Shown: in pieces, positions 24,060-36,439 of the stretch | Position numbering within the stretch: the first letter of the stretch is position 1 | Layout of the letters: each line of letters starts with the position of its first letter | Assembly (NCBI GenBank): GCA_949752745.1 | Contig: OX457027.1 | Coordinates: forward strand, 60,290,859 to 60,354,858 | DNA: 64,000 nt | Direction: 5' to 3' | Source of the DNA: Protula sp. h YS-2021 | Lineage: Eukaryota > Annelida > Polychaeta > Sabellida > Serpulidae | Translations under genes and position numbers: made by a program | The notes under the pieces: generated by a model | The model's database searches: none | What the model saw: the letters and a program-made list of their open reading frames with translations, nothing else | What the model was told of the DNA's origin: nothing

Positions 24060-24400
24060 CAATATTAACACTGGTTGTACTTTGGTTGTGATTGGTCGCG
24101 ACCACAGAGCAACGTCTAACCAACGTCTTTCGAACTATGTTGAAAAGACATCGGATAATCAACGTAGTTTAAAGAGCAAATTTTCCCGCGGTCTAATTAA
24201 CGTCTCTGGTATAATGTTAAATAGACGTCGAAAATAAGCGTTGGATATGCTTCGAAATCGATGTTGTACAGATGCTATATCCACAACCAAACAGCCTCCT
24301 TATGTTATCGCTCACCAGAAGTGGTTGCCATGACAGGTGATTTCGTAAATGGATCGAAACGATGGCGTAAAATAGGAGAATTTCAGAAGCCATGTGTTAT
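24060..24400. repeat. Dispersed repeat, copy 2 (AACGTC-rich family)
   Basis: Many scattered AACGTC/GACGTC motifs, then gtaaatggatcgaaac and aggagaatttca, the same order of landmarks as at 1-60. The copies are diverged. Confidence 0.5.
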
Positions 24401-25189
24401 GCACAGCCGTTAAGGGGAAGACATTACAAAGACAAAAAGGAAGCCGACCAATTTTGACAAGCTTTAGATTTGGTTGAAGGTTCTACTCTGTTGCTATTGA
24501 TACCAGTTTTATGAACGGAAGCAATTGAATTATTAACAAACTGTGGATTTCAATTGGTTAGATTACATCGAGGGAGTATATTAAAAGACAGTCAACAAGA
24601 TTAAATGCAATGTATTTATAAGCATCTATGACACATGTAAAAGCAATAAAAACAATATATTACCACACGAGCTGCATCCAAATTGAACAATTAAAAATTA
24701 CTTACTCTAAATAAAAAACTATGAAACGCCAGCAACATTATTTGCTACAAGTTTACTTGTACTTATCTCGATTTGCATACAGTTGTAACAAAAGCATACA
24801 GTTGTAACAAAAGCAAACCAGCCTGGCGTTGTCTAGCTTAATCTCAACGCCCATTCATAAAATTAAAATTTAAAAAATATCGGGCTTTCCCGCGAATCCC
24901 ACAAAAAAGCACGATCAGTTTATCTGTCACTCAATACTGCTTGAATTTGTAACTAAAAGATTTTTTTAAAGCGCTGTTTCTGGTGGTATGGGACAATTAT
25001 TGTCGCAGCTGACGGGGTCATAATCAGTAGATCATTTTTAGCCATCATGGCACCAGGTAATGTGGGAGTAACTGGCGTGGCTGGCGCCAATTTTCGCCGA
25101 GGTAAAATACCGTGTTGAACCTAAGACGGCACAAAATGAGAATGTCTCTGGGTCTGTAGGTAATCAAGAAACTTAAAGACACAGTATTT
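24401..25189. other. Intergenic, no gene seen
   Basis: No gene recognised. A 20-bp unit (acagttgtaacaaaagcata) is duplicated in tandem at about 24780-24815. Confidence 0.45.
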
Positions 25190-25399
25190 ACACGTGAAAC
25201 ATTGAAGGTCCAAACACAAACACCTGCTGAGAGTCAATGAATGGGGCGAAGGACCCTCTCCGCTCCCAATCAACGCAACTGCTTTTTCCTTTGAAGTTGA
25301 TCTCTGGAACTTGGAAAAGCCAACTTTCTGCTTGCCTTTGCCCTTTGGCTTGTAAGTAGACTCTTTGCAAGCAAAGAATTTAATAAGTGATTGTTGTCT

Positions 25400-25900
25400 T
25401 CGCTCTCACAAACGGGCATAGGGAGTATAGGCTCATTTTCTAGGGAGACTTAACAAATGAGCTAGGGGAAGTCCAACAACCAATTTAAGTATTTTTGAAA
25501 ATGACACATTATGGAGAGCTCAGAGAATTATTGGCTATCTGGCGGAGATTCTACATGAAGTCATGTATTGATATGTGCCTTGATGTACACCGCCAGGACG
25601 ATCCCATTTATGTAATATGAGAGCATTTGCTTCGAAAGATTCAGCATGAAGGATATAATAAGAGATCTGACCTCTGTGCCTCCGAGATTTTAAAGTACTT
25701 GCGTAGCGCTTTGACTGGACACAGAGATACCAGATCATGTCTCACCTGTTCTTTCAGTAAGGCCGGTGGAACGATGTGTTCTGAGGTGCGAATCCCTTGA
25801 ATGAAATCTTAGTCTTATCCATGAAGCAGAGGTTAGGAAAACCTTATTCTCTTTCTTGACCTCTCTAGACATGAATTTCCTTTTTTATCCGTAAGCATGG
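25400..25900 (-). pseudogene. DIRS element 3, tyrosine recombinase remains
   Basis: Minus-strand pieces such as NLSKQMLSYYINGIVLAVY correspond to the SKQTISxxIKxxILxAY stretch of element 2. The H-x-x-R and catalytic Tyr are not recognisable. Broken by stops. Confidence 0.5.
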
Positions 25901-27372
25901 CTAGGTGGAAAGCAAGTTTTTTAATTACTGCATATAAACGGGAAAATTATTCAACTGAGAACGGTACAATTTAGTTGTTGACTGTTTATGACTGTACACT
26001 GCCTTCTCCACTATTTGTTTAGAGAATTCTGTCTTCTAAGAAGGGCGGGTGACACACCAGAGGTGCAGGTTCAGCAGAGGTGAAGTTTCAGCAGGTGTAG
26101 AGAACGAAAGACACATTCACAATGCAGCAGGGACAGAACGCTCTCATGACAAAAACTCTTACAACCTGAAGTAGGGAAACCACGGGGCTATAAATAGGAA
26201 ATGGTATGAATGGTATGGATTTAGTTCTGCAATACTTTAGGGAGAATCGTCTATGGGGAAGGTTAATACGAATTCTTGCGTCGGTCATGGGCAACTGGGG
26301 CATTTACTTCTCGTGAACCTCGATCCGGGCATTGAACCTGGGGTGCTCAGCCATTACTGAATTAGTAAACAGATCCATGATGTGACTCACAGCCACTAGA
26401 AAGATGTTTGGACCAGGCACCACATAGTGTGAATGACATGTCTTGCTCTAAAAACCAAGTCGGCTAGCGCAAGTTTTCCTTTGTGTGACTGGCATTGCTC
26501 TGGCATTGGCGAAAAATAACAGAAAATTAAACTTTAGAGCGGATAGTTGATGTAACCAGGCACCTCCCTGCTTATTTAGGCATTTCACTACCTGGAGTAT
26601 TCTAGTAATACTAGCACACTCCTGTCTCTGAATTTATCTGTGTAACTTGTTTAGAAGGATCCAGACAACTAGGAGCTCCAGCTAGTTGATGCGATACCTG
26701 TACTAAGGAGAAGTCCATGAGCTCACTTCTCCACTACATCTGACCCTGGAAATGAATAATCTTCCCCATCACAGAGGCGTTTGTCTGTAATTCCAACTCT
26801 GTGGGAAGGGATGGATAGGCACTCCCTTAATGTGGCGACCCAATTTGATCGTCTTTTCGGTTGCCACTAAAAGACCCAGGAGTAGTTTCGTTGCCTGGAG
26901 ACTTTTCCTTTGACCGCTCGTATGAATTGACAGATCTTCTCCTGCCGTTCTGACGTGAGCTAAGGGCAAACAGTTGCTAAGTTCCACCGCTCATCAAAGA
27001 AGATTGGGTACTGGTTCAGATTTGGGCAAACAGACAACAAGCTGGATCGTCTGACGATGGGCTGCCTCTCTACAAAGGGGACCAGAAACCAACAGGCTGA
27101 TCACTGGAAAACTGACAGACCTTGCAGATGAACCCATGTTTTTTAGCATCTGCATTACCTTATCAAACATTTTCCACAAACTGGAAGTAGAGATGCTTTC
27201 TGGAGGATTGGTGAAAAGCAATGTGAAGTGAGCGCCGGAGAGGTCTATTCAAATATCCCATATCCCTTCCCGTAGACTTTCTGGTATTATATGTGCCATG
27301 TGCATTGGGAACGTTGTTATGTTTCGAAACACGTTAAGTGATGAGAGATATATGACCAGTCTCCACTCCCGC

Positions 27373-27975
27373 CTACCTCTGTCTCTCAGTTTTTTGCACC
27401 AGGAAAAGCCTGCCGAAGAACCACTGTTTGTTTTCTGGCATTTTTTCTATCACCCCTTTGCCTTGTAGCTTCTTCAAGATTAGGTCTCTCTCTAAGCCCG
27501 GTTGGTAGGCTATTATTAGGTCATCAAACACGTGGGATAAACGGCTTTTTTCATTTCCATCCAGTTGAAAGGGAAGTGAGTGTACGAACAAATCGCCGTA
27601 TGACTTATATCTCTTCCATCGACCACAAGAACTTAAGGCGTCTCTGGTCGCTACTTTGGTTGGCTGATACCTATATTGCTCGGTAGGCGAACCATTCGGC
27701 TTCCCAACATTGGCTGACTTGGCGCGCTTAGACGGATTTGCATGAGAGCTGATATTTGACTGTTCCGACGTGGTGCTCGCTATGTATTCTTGCGGTTTAG
27801 TCGATGGGAGCACTTGAGGCAAAGTGTTTAGACAAGGTTCAGCTTTCCTGATCCCTTCTTCCTTTTCCGCAGGAAACAAATAGGTCAGGATGGGAGATGG
27901 TACGTGGCACAAGTCCCGTAAGCCCTTCACGCTTCCACGGGGCTTTAAAAGGTAGGTCTGACGACGTTTCGTCAT
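27373..27975 (-). pseudogene. DIRS element 3, RT N-terminal region
   Basis: A 200-codon open stretch: a Ser/Lys-rich linker, then YGDLFVHSLPFQLDGNEKS, LERDLILKKLQGKGVIEKMP and KQWFFGRLFLVQKTERQR, the start of a DIRS-type RT (family pattern: L-x-x-KGVIE, then F-x-x-RLFLVxK). Past 27.37 kb only broken pieces remain, and the YLDD region is not identifiable. Confidence 0.6.
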
Positions 27976-28750
27976 GACGAGTCAGACATTCTCTGTCGAA
28001 TGGGGACTAGAGAAGACTGGATCACCGAGCCACAGATCCTTCCAACGAGTTTTCAGATCCTTAAGCTATGATCCTGAAAAGGCGTAATATCGACTATGTA
28101 CCAGGAAACCCTTTTCCACTAATATATAGTCACTCCGCACTGATGGTATCCAGATAGTGCATTTTACTTGTGTGTTCCAACGCTTCCAGTGGGATCTGAT
28201 CATGAGCTGAGCTGTATTTGTATCAGCGGATAAAATAGTGCTTTGATGAGTGGGAACGAGATTATATGCGTCCATCCTCTTGGGTTCATTAGAGCGCCAG
28301 GGCAACTAACAAATCTTGTTGCGAAAGCATGGTTTCATACGTCATCCTGATAGAGGAATCATCTCTATAAAGGCATGACGTGCCACTCACGAACTTGGCT
28401 AACCCTAATCCATTTCCTAGATAGAGCATCTGAAAGGTACATCTTCCGGTGTCAAATATGATGGAGTGAGTGAGGAGACGCTGTTTCTCTCAATGGCGCA
28501 GAGTCTGGAGAGGAAGGAGTCCGAATAAGTGCGTCTTCCCACTGCCAGCGGATCTCTCCACAGCTGGTACCCCATGTCTCTGGAACACACAAGATCTACC
28601 TCTCATATGGGCATTTTGAGTTTGGAAGACAGAATACTCATTTGATTCAGAATCTACCTCTTCCCCTCTACCTCGATGCCATCCTGGAGCCCGATATGTC
28701 GTCTCCCAATCTCTATGTCTAATATAGCTGCACTATAGACAATTCCACGT

Positions 28751-31149
28751 TTCATCACAATATTAAATCGCTATCCCTTTAACAACGATCGAAACCCAAT
28801 ACGAGTTGAGTGAGATTCACAGGTGCGTGCAGTAAAGTTCTGTGGGGGTTGACTGCAGACTTTCTATGTAATGCATGAAAAACAAGCAGAGGGACAGACT
28901 ATAAGGTAATCGTGAATGCCACCATAATCAATATGGAAGTCAACACTTCTTGATTCAGCTCTGACCATATTCAGCAAATAAATGAATCAGAAAGTTTCAA
29001 ATTGCGTTTGATTTCCAGTCCCTTCCGTTGTCGAAACCTCTCATGGACAGTGAAGATGTCATGGAATCTCATAAGCCGGTCCGCAGACTGGAATGCGTCC
29101 AGGGACGGACCACAAGCAATAGACACGCCACAAAAGCATCTCTTTTCGCCCGAACAAGCTAATACTGCAGAATCTGCTCTCACAAACATCGCTTGGTTCT
29201 ATGACGGGAAGACAATTAAGCTAAACTGACCGAAATGACGCAGTATGCTGGGAATGGCTTGGAGTCAGAACAGGCAACCGTGGACTGAAATGACGTTAAA
29301 CAGCTCTTAGGGGGGTATGTGGTGTTCAGTTCTATTTCGTTCCCGTAGTTTCCGTGGAGAAGAAGAGGCACACTTTCTGGGACTACAAACTGCGTCGTTA
29401 CTTGTAAACTTACTGTTGCCTTGCTTTTAAGGTCTATAGCCTTCGTAAGTTTTTAGGACAAATTTATTTTTTAAATGAATGAAAGGATGCATTGACAACC
29501 CCACATCCCTCTGGAGGAGGTTGGAGTGGAACTTTCGGTGTATTTATTGAATTAGTTGTAGTTGTAGAATAGAACTGCTTTTTGTTTACAAAATAAGATA
29601 CGGAATTAACCAAATAAATGCGATTTGTGTTGTATTCGGCAGAGTGAAAAGTGAAAAATAAAGTGGAATGCGATTATACGTCGTATTCAGTTGACTGGGC
29701 CATTCTTTTCCAATTAATCAGTCATATCCTGACCGTGCTAGCTTTTTTATTGTACATATGAATTGGTTTGATTAATTACATAGGTTATTAGCTAAGCATG
29801 CACGTTGTCGTAATGCCAAGAGAATGATATCCATATTTACTATGGGAACGAAGTGATAAACGAAAAATGTTTGTCGAATTTTTAAAAATGTCATTTAAGA
29901 AGTCAGTAAGCTGCTAATTTTATAGCCAAGTAGATTGACTGTTTTGAGTCTATTAGTTGCTGTGTTATATCTTCAGAAAGGGTAATGCTTCTTTTCATCA
30001 CTGTGTCATTTTTTTTCGCCCCACAGCCAGAAGGTAGGATTAAATGAGCATGAATTTGCATATTCTTTCCAGACACGAATTTTCAAAAAAAATCGGACAA
30101 AAACATTAATCATAACCCGCTCAATAAGATGTAGTTAAGGTGATTTTGCTCCTGTGCTGAGTGAATTGGGCATGGACAGCTAGGTCGATTTCCTGTTTTT
30201 ACCTAAGCATAAAATTGGGTTAGAGTCGCAGTATCACTCCCTGCCTTGTATACTGATGACAACGCATCTTTACCCCTCATTTTAAAGAATTCAATAAACA
30301 GCATTGCTATGTTGTGCCAGGTCTAATTTTGGAACACTTTAAAAGTATCAATAATTGAAATTAATTTTAAAAAATAGGCAAGTGAAATTTATTTAACTCT
30401 GCAATTACTGTCGTACATTTTGTTAAGCGGTTATTTTACATTATTTTATACACCAAAACAGAAAAAGAACATAGCTTTTAACTGCAACTGGGTAAAATCA
30501 TGTGAATTTCGACTGACATAAATACGAGTTTTAAGTCATGACACTGTTTTAAATTATATCTTAAAATTTGTCCCCGTCTTGTGTGAAAAAAGTTTTGTTG
30601 CCAAAACACTAAGCAAATAACGCTGTATTTAACCATATTAAAGTATGAAGTCGTTGATAAAAGTTATTTATTAATGTTGTCACATGTTGGACTTTCAGCA
30701 ACACGATTATTAACCAAGTATTGATAACACAGCAAATGGTTTGGTGGCTTATTGCAATATCTGTCAGTTCTTCAAGTTGTTGTCCAACAGCCTACTTCTA
30801 CGGCAGTTCGCTCTGTTGTGCATAGCATTTTTTTACTCATAATATCCATCCTCTCTTTGTTTATACACAACAGACAGTTCTGCTTCAGAGCTCAGCTGTT
30901 TTTGAATAACTTCTGTGACTGTCAACATTGTGAGTCTGATCGATATATAGTCCCTAAAAATTGCGCTTTGTGCGTGTTACTCATGAAAGTACTAATAGTG
31001 CAATAAGAAAACCAGTGAAACATTGTTTCTCTTGCCGTGGTAATTTGAAAATTATAACTGATCAAGTATAGCATTGTTATTGTTTATCTAAAACCAAAAA
31101 AGCAGTCTATGTAAGATCACATATTATCGCTCAACCGGAATTGGTTGGA
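28751..31149. other. Intergenic, no gene recognised
   Basis: Opposed open frames of about 75 codons at 28971-29229 have no domain I can name. The rest is AT-rich and unremarkable. Confidence 0.4.
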
Positions 31150-31322
31150 ATAAGCCAAATCACACTTTGGGTGTTTCGAATAAAATGCTCTTCAGTGCAA
31201 GAGAAATTTGACATTTAGGTGAAATCTCTCTATCACTTCTTTCATTTTTTACCCGGTTTTATTCGAAAAGCAGAATTTTTGCGCATTTTTATTGGAAACA
31301 CCCAAAGTGTGATTTGTTTTAT
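31150..31322. mobile_element. Palindromic MITE, copy 1 (~173 bp)
   Basis: The left end taagccaaatcacactttgg is the imperfect reverse complement of the right end (cccaaagtgtgatttg...). Terminal inverted repeats are about 40 bp, extending through gtgtttcgaataaaatgc. No coding capacity. Confidence 0.7.
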
Positions 31323-31827
31323 AATTCGTTAGTTTGTTTAATCTTTTGGCCGCCATTTTGTTACCCTACAAGTGCTTTTTCTCTCTTTGCAAGACCAAAT
31401 ATAAATTCATTTAACTCCACTGATATCTGGAATTTGTTTTTATTTGAACAATCTGGAGTATCTTTAAAGCGGCCAAAAAAGTAAAAATTTTCTAACCATT
31501 TATGCTGATCCACCTCGAAAGGGTGTAGAATATTACACAGTCATAACGCTTATTACTTTTACTCCACATCGCTTAGCAGGCATACAGCAGAAATCATGGG
31601 GTTCTCTTGTACAAAAAGTTATCAGCATGTTCTTAAAATTAGCACATGTATAAATTGTAAAAAGAGGACATTGTGCGACAATTTACCTTCAGTGTATTTT
31701 AAAATAGTTTTAATTTTACCTTTTGGATAGCACTTCTTTTATATTTCAATAATCATTCAAATTTTCCCGCAACCACACAGTTTTCGCTCAAAGTCTACAA
31801 GATATTCAACAAAAACCTGAACTACCA

Positions 31828-32154
31828 TAAGCCAAATCACACTTTGGGTGTTTTGAATAAAATGCGAATTTCGAATGCGAGGGAACCGGGCAAAAATGAA
31901 AAGAAATGATAGAACAATATAGAAGAAATATAGCAAAAACAACTCATACTCAGAACATAATAGGAAATTGCAATTTAAACTATTTCTTAGATCTTTTAAT
32001 GATTTTTTAAAATAGCATGCGGGTTGTTAAAAGCACGATTGCTGTTTGGTGCAAGAGAAATTTGACATTTATTTTTTACCCGTTTAGTTTTTATTCGAAA
32101 CGCAGAAATTTTGTCTATTTTTTTCCGGAATGCCCAAAGTGTGATTTGGCTTAT
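31828..32154. mobile_element. Palindromic MITE, copy 2 (~327 bp)
   Basis: The same termini as copy 1: taagccaaatcacactttgg at the left and ccaaagtgtgatttggctta at the right. It is longer. The right part repeats copy 1's interior (gcaagagaaatttgacattt) while the left part differs, so it is an internally rearranged or expanded family member. Confidence 0.7.
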
Positions 32155-33509
32155 TTTAAAAGCTTCTTTGTAAAAGACTTTGCTTTTTTAAATGTAATTT
32201 TAAGGATTAAAACGTAGAACTTAAGAAATTTATATCCAAAATATGAAGATGTGTAGCAGTTGTTAGAAAAAGTTGTTTTGTACTCATGATTAATCAAGAG
32301 TTAAAAATGTGTTTTTCGTCTACTAGCACTCAAAATTATTAAAACTATGAATACATTTAAAGTTTTTATTATTTCACTATTTTTATTGACACGTTAAAAA
32401 ATCAGCTTTACTTACGTTTGTATAGGTTTCTAATTAGAGCACGATGTCGACAATTTTAAAAATTTACCATAAATAATACAAATAAGTTTTTTCATGAAAA
32501 AAATATTCAAATTAATCCAAGTTATATCTTTTTAATCTGATTTAAACCTCTAAGCACATATCTTGATCAAGTTTGCGATGAAGTACAGAAAATCCCATAT
32601 ATCAACTTTAAAAATTTTATATTATCTCGGTTTTATCGAGCATATTTAGATTTTTTGTGTATCAGCTAAAATCTAATAAGCTATGGTGTTTTTCTGGCAT
32701 TTCTTCGCATTATGTTACGATACGGTAAATTTTAAACTTTTTTAAAAACTCATAAAACACAGACCTGTTTTCAGACAACGAAAAAGTGTGTTTACCTGCT
32801 AAAGGTGATTGTTCTAAGATGGCAGCGACTCTTTCTGAGTGGGTTCGTAATTAGACTTTTTATGCCGAAAAGTTTGTGCTTTACAACAAAATTCGGTTGG
32901 GATAAAGTAAACCAAGAACTGATAAAGAAAAATGGAAAAAATCAAAATTCCATTTTGCCAGAAACATTCACAAGTTGGTTATTAAAGGGACTAAATAATA
33001 CGTGGATTCACAATTTTGTCTGCCAGAGTTACGCAAAAAACAATACTCCAGTTTTCTGGGGAGAAACGTAGAAGCAGAGAAACTTAGAAACATAGAAGTC
33101 AATGGAAAAATACATCAAGTTTTGAAATAGATTTTGAAATAGATATAGCGCTCTTTTGGTGTTAGAAACCCATTGTAATAATGTCGTAAATAAATTTCCT
33201 CGCATTTCAATAATGTTTTTACACTTTATACATACGCCGTGATAGAGAAAATAAACTCATAGTGTATTTTTATTATTTGTTTCTTTGTTTTTTCTACACT
33301 GGATCCTTCGAGTTTCCTCTAGTGAACATGCGCACTCGAAACCGTGAACTGGCTTGTGTGTAAAATGTAGAGGAAAGGAAGGAAAAAAAGAAGAAAAGAA
33401 AAGAAAAAAGAACTAAATGTAGTGTGTGCCTTTATGTGCTTCTGTGAGAATCAGAACTAAAAGTAGGGCCTGTAAAACTTGAGAATGGAGACAATGAACA
33501 AATATGCCC
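32155..33509. other. Intergenic, no gene seen
   Basis: AT-rich with a purine-rich run (ggaaggaaaaaaagaagaaa) near 33375. Nothing recognised. Confidence 0.45.
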
Positions 33510-33720
33510 AGAGCTGGACTTAACCTCACATCCTCTTGCTTCGCAGGCGACAGCGCAAACCACTGCTATGGAAGGCAGAACTGTAGGTATTCACTATAAA
33601 GCCAATAAAGAGATACAAAGGAAAAATTCGCCTTGAGCTGGGTTTGAACTCATTACCTCGTGTCGAACCCCTTAGAGTTGAGCTATTCAGGCAAGTGGTT
33701 AGACGACTGGTGAAGAAGCA
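33510..33720 (-). repeat. Two tRNA-like segments (SINE heads or tRNA pseudogenes)
   Basis: On the minus strand each of two neighbouring segments has an A-box-like tagcagtggtttgcg or tagctcaactctaagg, then 30-40 bp later a B-box-like ggttaagtcc or gagttcaaaccc, then ccagctc. These are polymerase III internal promoter motifs arranged as in tRNA-derived SINEs. Neither folds convincingly as a functional tRNA by eye. The plus strand reads as agctgg-gtttgaactca, the common reverse-orientation look of such elements. Confidence 0.5.
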
Positions 33721-34194
33721 TCAAATATGAGCGCATATTGATTTTTCTGCAGGTGACGGTTTTTAGCCAATCGTGGTCCAATCGCAAAAAATACAAGTCT
33801 GATAAGGAATCCCAGGGGAACAGTCCCGTCAAATTTCATCGGAATTACACCGATTTGTAGGAACAGTAGCATGTTTGTGTTTACTTAAATTTGGTAAGTA
33901 CCTTGGCCAATTCCACCCCACCCACACCCAGAAAAGTACATTCTCTGTGGAGGATTTCGCAGGAAAAATTCCTTCCAAATTCCTAAACAGTCAGATCAGA
34001 AATGTAGGAAGAGTATCATTTTGAAAATTGTTTACACACATAACGGACTACGGATACTCCACAAGTGGGCGCCATAAGAATCGAGTCATTTATGTGGTGC
34101 ATCCTTGCTAAAATAACACAGTTGGCCCGTGCCAGTGTAACAGAATTGACATCAATGGCATGTACTGTTATCGGACCTCTGACTTGCTGTCCGC

Positions 34195-34437
34195 AAGTTA
34201 TCTCAGGCTATAAAAGGGGCAGAAAAGTTACATGGCTATAAATTTTGCGAAAGGACTGAACAAGACACAACCAGTGACATCACCCACTTTTACGCAACCA
34301 TGGCAGAAAATGGTTTGAGCAGATCAATGATGCCAGCTTTGCCCTGTCGTCATTAACGATACGTAATTTATTTTGTTGTTGTTTTTTTTTAATAAATGAT
34401 CGCTGTGTTCAAAAGCTTCTGGAAACATTTCATATTT
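34195..34437. repeat. ~240-bp duplicated segment, copy 1
   Basis: Shares an ordered series of landmarks with 34644-34856: ccataaat/ctataaat, gaaaggactgaa, acaagaca, agacatcac, cgcaaccatg, cagcaaat, gttcaaaagcttctgg and aacatttcat. No coding potential. Confidence 0.6.
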
Positions 34438-34643
34438 TAGTTAAGGAATATCTTTACTGAGTTGTAAACAAGTCACATACGTTAAATAATAAATTCCTTG
34501 ATACCTGTTCCAAAATATGGCAATTCTGCCAAGGAGTTGATCGATAACGTTAAGTGTACAGAAAGGTGGACAAGTGCTATAAAACAAAAATTGGTTTCGT
34601 AGGGGGGAAGGAGGCCAGAGGGTTCGGCAAAGAAAAGGAACAC

Positions 34644-34856
34644 AGGCAAGAGGCAAGAAAAGCTATATTACCATAAATCTAACGAAAGGATTCAATTAAA
34701 CAAGAGACAGAATCAAAGACATCACTAACTATTGCGTAACCATGACAGCAAATAGTGTGAGAAGAAGCCAACTTCGCCTTGTCATCATTAAAGGTTCTTA
34801 ATTTAACTTTTAAAACAATCTGTTATGTTCAAGAGCTTCTGAAAACATTTCATTTT
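34644..34856. repeat. ~240-bp duplicated segment, copy 2
   Basis: Second copy of 34195-34437, in direct orientation about 450 bp away, roughly 75% identical by eye. Confidence 0.6.
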
Positions 34857-35861
34857 GCAATTTTGTTTCTTTTTGAGAGAGATCATTCATCAACCTTGCA
34901 TTTTCCTTTCTGTGTAATCTCTCATGCATTGACCGTCTCAGCGAAAAACCAGCCGCATTTACTTTACTTGTCCGTAATACTGCTCAGCTCATCATATTGT
35001 TTTCCGGTTCACTGCTGCTTAAGCTTACTAACATCTATAGACATAAGACAAGATGGTTGTAAACTTTGGTATTCGATTGCTTCCTGGGTGGACATTGTTC
35101 TTTCTTTGTTTTACCAGGATAGTCATTCGTCAGACTTATCATGAAGGGTGATTCACTAAAAATTACAGTATTGTCCACAGTTTTCACGACTCAATTTTGT
35201 AATGCAGAAAGAATTCGGTTTAAACGGCTCGCTCGTAAATTCGAAATTCACATCAACAGAATGATGCGATAAGGGAGCTACCGCTACCAAAGTGACACGG
35301 TCACAAGTGTTGGCAGCACAAAGAAGGCTGTAGCGAGAAACCACAGAGCACCAAAATATGCGTTTCATTGCAGATATTTATTTGGAAGCAAAATCGACCT
35401 TTCATTAAACAGTGGGCATTACCAAAGAATGCAAAATCCTTAGTTTATCTCCGTCTGGCATGAAAATGTATACTGACTGATTTTATATATGCCCGGTCGC
35501 TTAGAACAAAGCCAATCTTCATGGGAAAACTAACCCAACTTTCTCATATAAAGCAATGTAAACAAGACCGAGAAAAGTGTCCCTACATGTAACAGAATTT
35601 ACGCAAAATATTGAGAAATTAATTTACTGGCTGAAATATTCTTGTTTTATATGATTCACGTAATGCAGTTCGAGTGCGCAAGTGTCACCTTGTGGAAACG
35701 GGACAGTTTCCCTTACACACAGTTGTCACTACGGCATTGAACAAGAATTAAACAACAGAACACAGCCGACCTATCAACTTCATGTTGAAAAGGCCGTTAA
35801 ACAAACAACAAAAAAAAAAAAAAAAAAAAAAAACTGACACTAAAACTGGTCCCCCGCGGAA
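34857..35861. other. Intergenic, no gene seen
   Basis: A 121-codon open frame at 34779-35144 has no recognisable domain. A poly-A run of about 25 bases lies at 35809-35833. Confidence 0.4.
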
Positions 35862-36150
35862 TATGTCCTTGTTACGTCAGAACTACCTATACTTAAAATA
35901 TTTTAACAGTCGCACCAAAAAAGTAGGGTTGAGAGTTTTAACAAACAAGTGCTCAACGAGTGTGTAAATTTGTAAAGTCTTACAGGGCCACTGCCCTGAG
36001 GCCTATTTGGCTCGTTCACCATACCAACCCTTGTTACTTCAGAAACTACCTATAGGTGTAATATTTCAACACTAAATCAAGAAATGTGGGCCTGAACATA
36101 CTATCAGACTCATTGAAATGCTCGAGGATTGCGTAAGTTTGTCTCAGCGG
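35862..36150. repeat. Two direct repeats near the 3' end of the YR element
   Basis: ccttgttac-tcagaa-actacctat and then taatattt/aaatatttt-aaca recur at about 35866 and 36030. This may be part of the split repeats that flank Ngaro-type YR retroelements, or independent. Confidence 0.45.
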
Positions 36151-36439
36151 GCCATAATCCCCAGGTGGGCTCGGCGTCATGTACAGTACCGACCCTTAAA
36201 ACTTCTTTAGCGCGCGCCTTGTAACATAAGCAATTAAATCTGGGTTCGATTATGCTAGGCGCGCTCTTTTTTCTTGTCTCTAACACGCTGCTAAATAAAA
36301 CATAGAGTGGTTTGGGTAGTCATTAGCATAAAGTTCGCGAATAGCAACAAAACATAGCAACATTTTCAAAACCTTGAGTAGGTGTTGAACATAACTTTGT
36401 CCCAAACTACCCAAACCGAAAAGTATTGTAGTTTAAGTA

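Larger units (their letters stand above)
25190..28750 (-). mobile_element. DIRS-like retrotransposon remnant (element 3)
   Basis: Minus-strand order is gag-like remains (about 28.75-28.0 kb), RT start (27.97-27.37 kb), decayed RT (27.3-26.8 kb) and YR-like remains (about 25.9-25.4 kb). The layout and residues parallel elements 1 and 2. No terminal repeats or ICR copy were found, so the boundaries are approximate. Confidence 0.6.

Noticed and set aside
28971..29229. Possible exon (opposed frames of 72 and 75 codons)
   Set aside because: The minus frame has several Cys and a fairly coding-like composition, but there is no recognisable domain, splice support or neighbouring exon.
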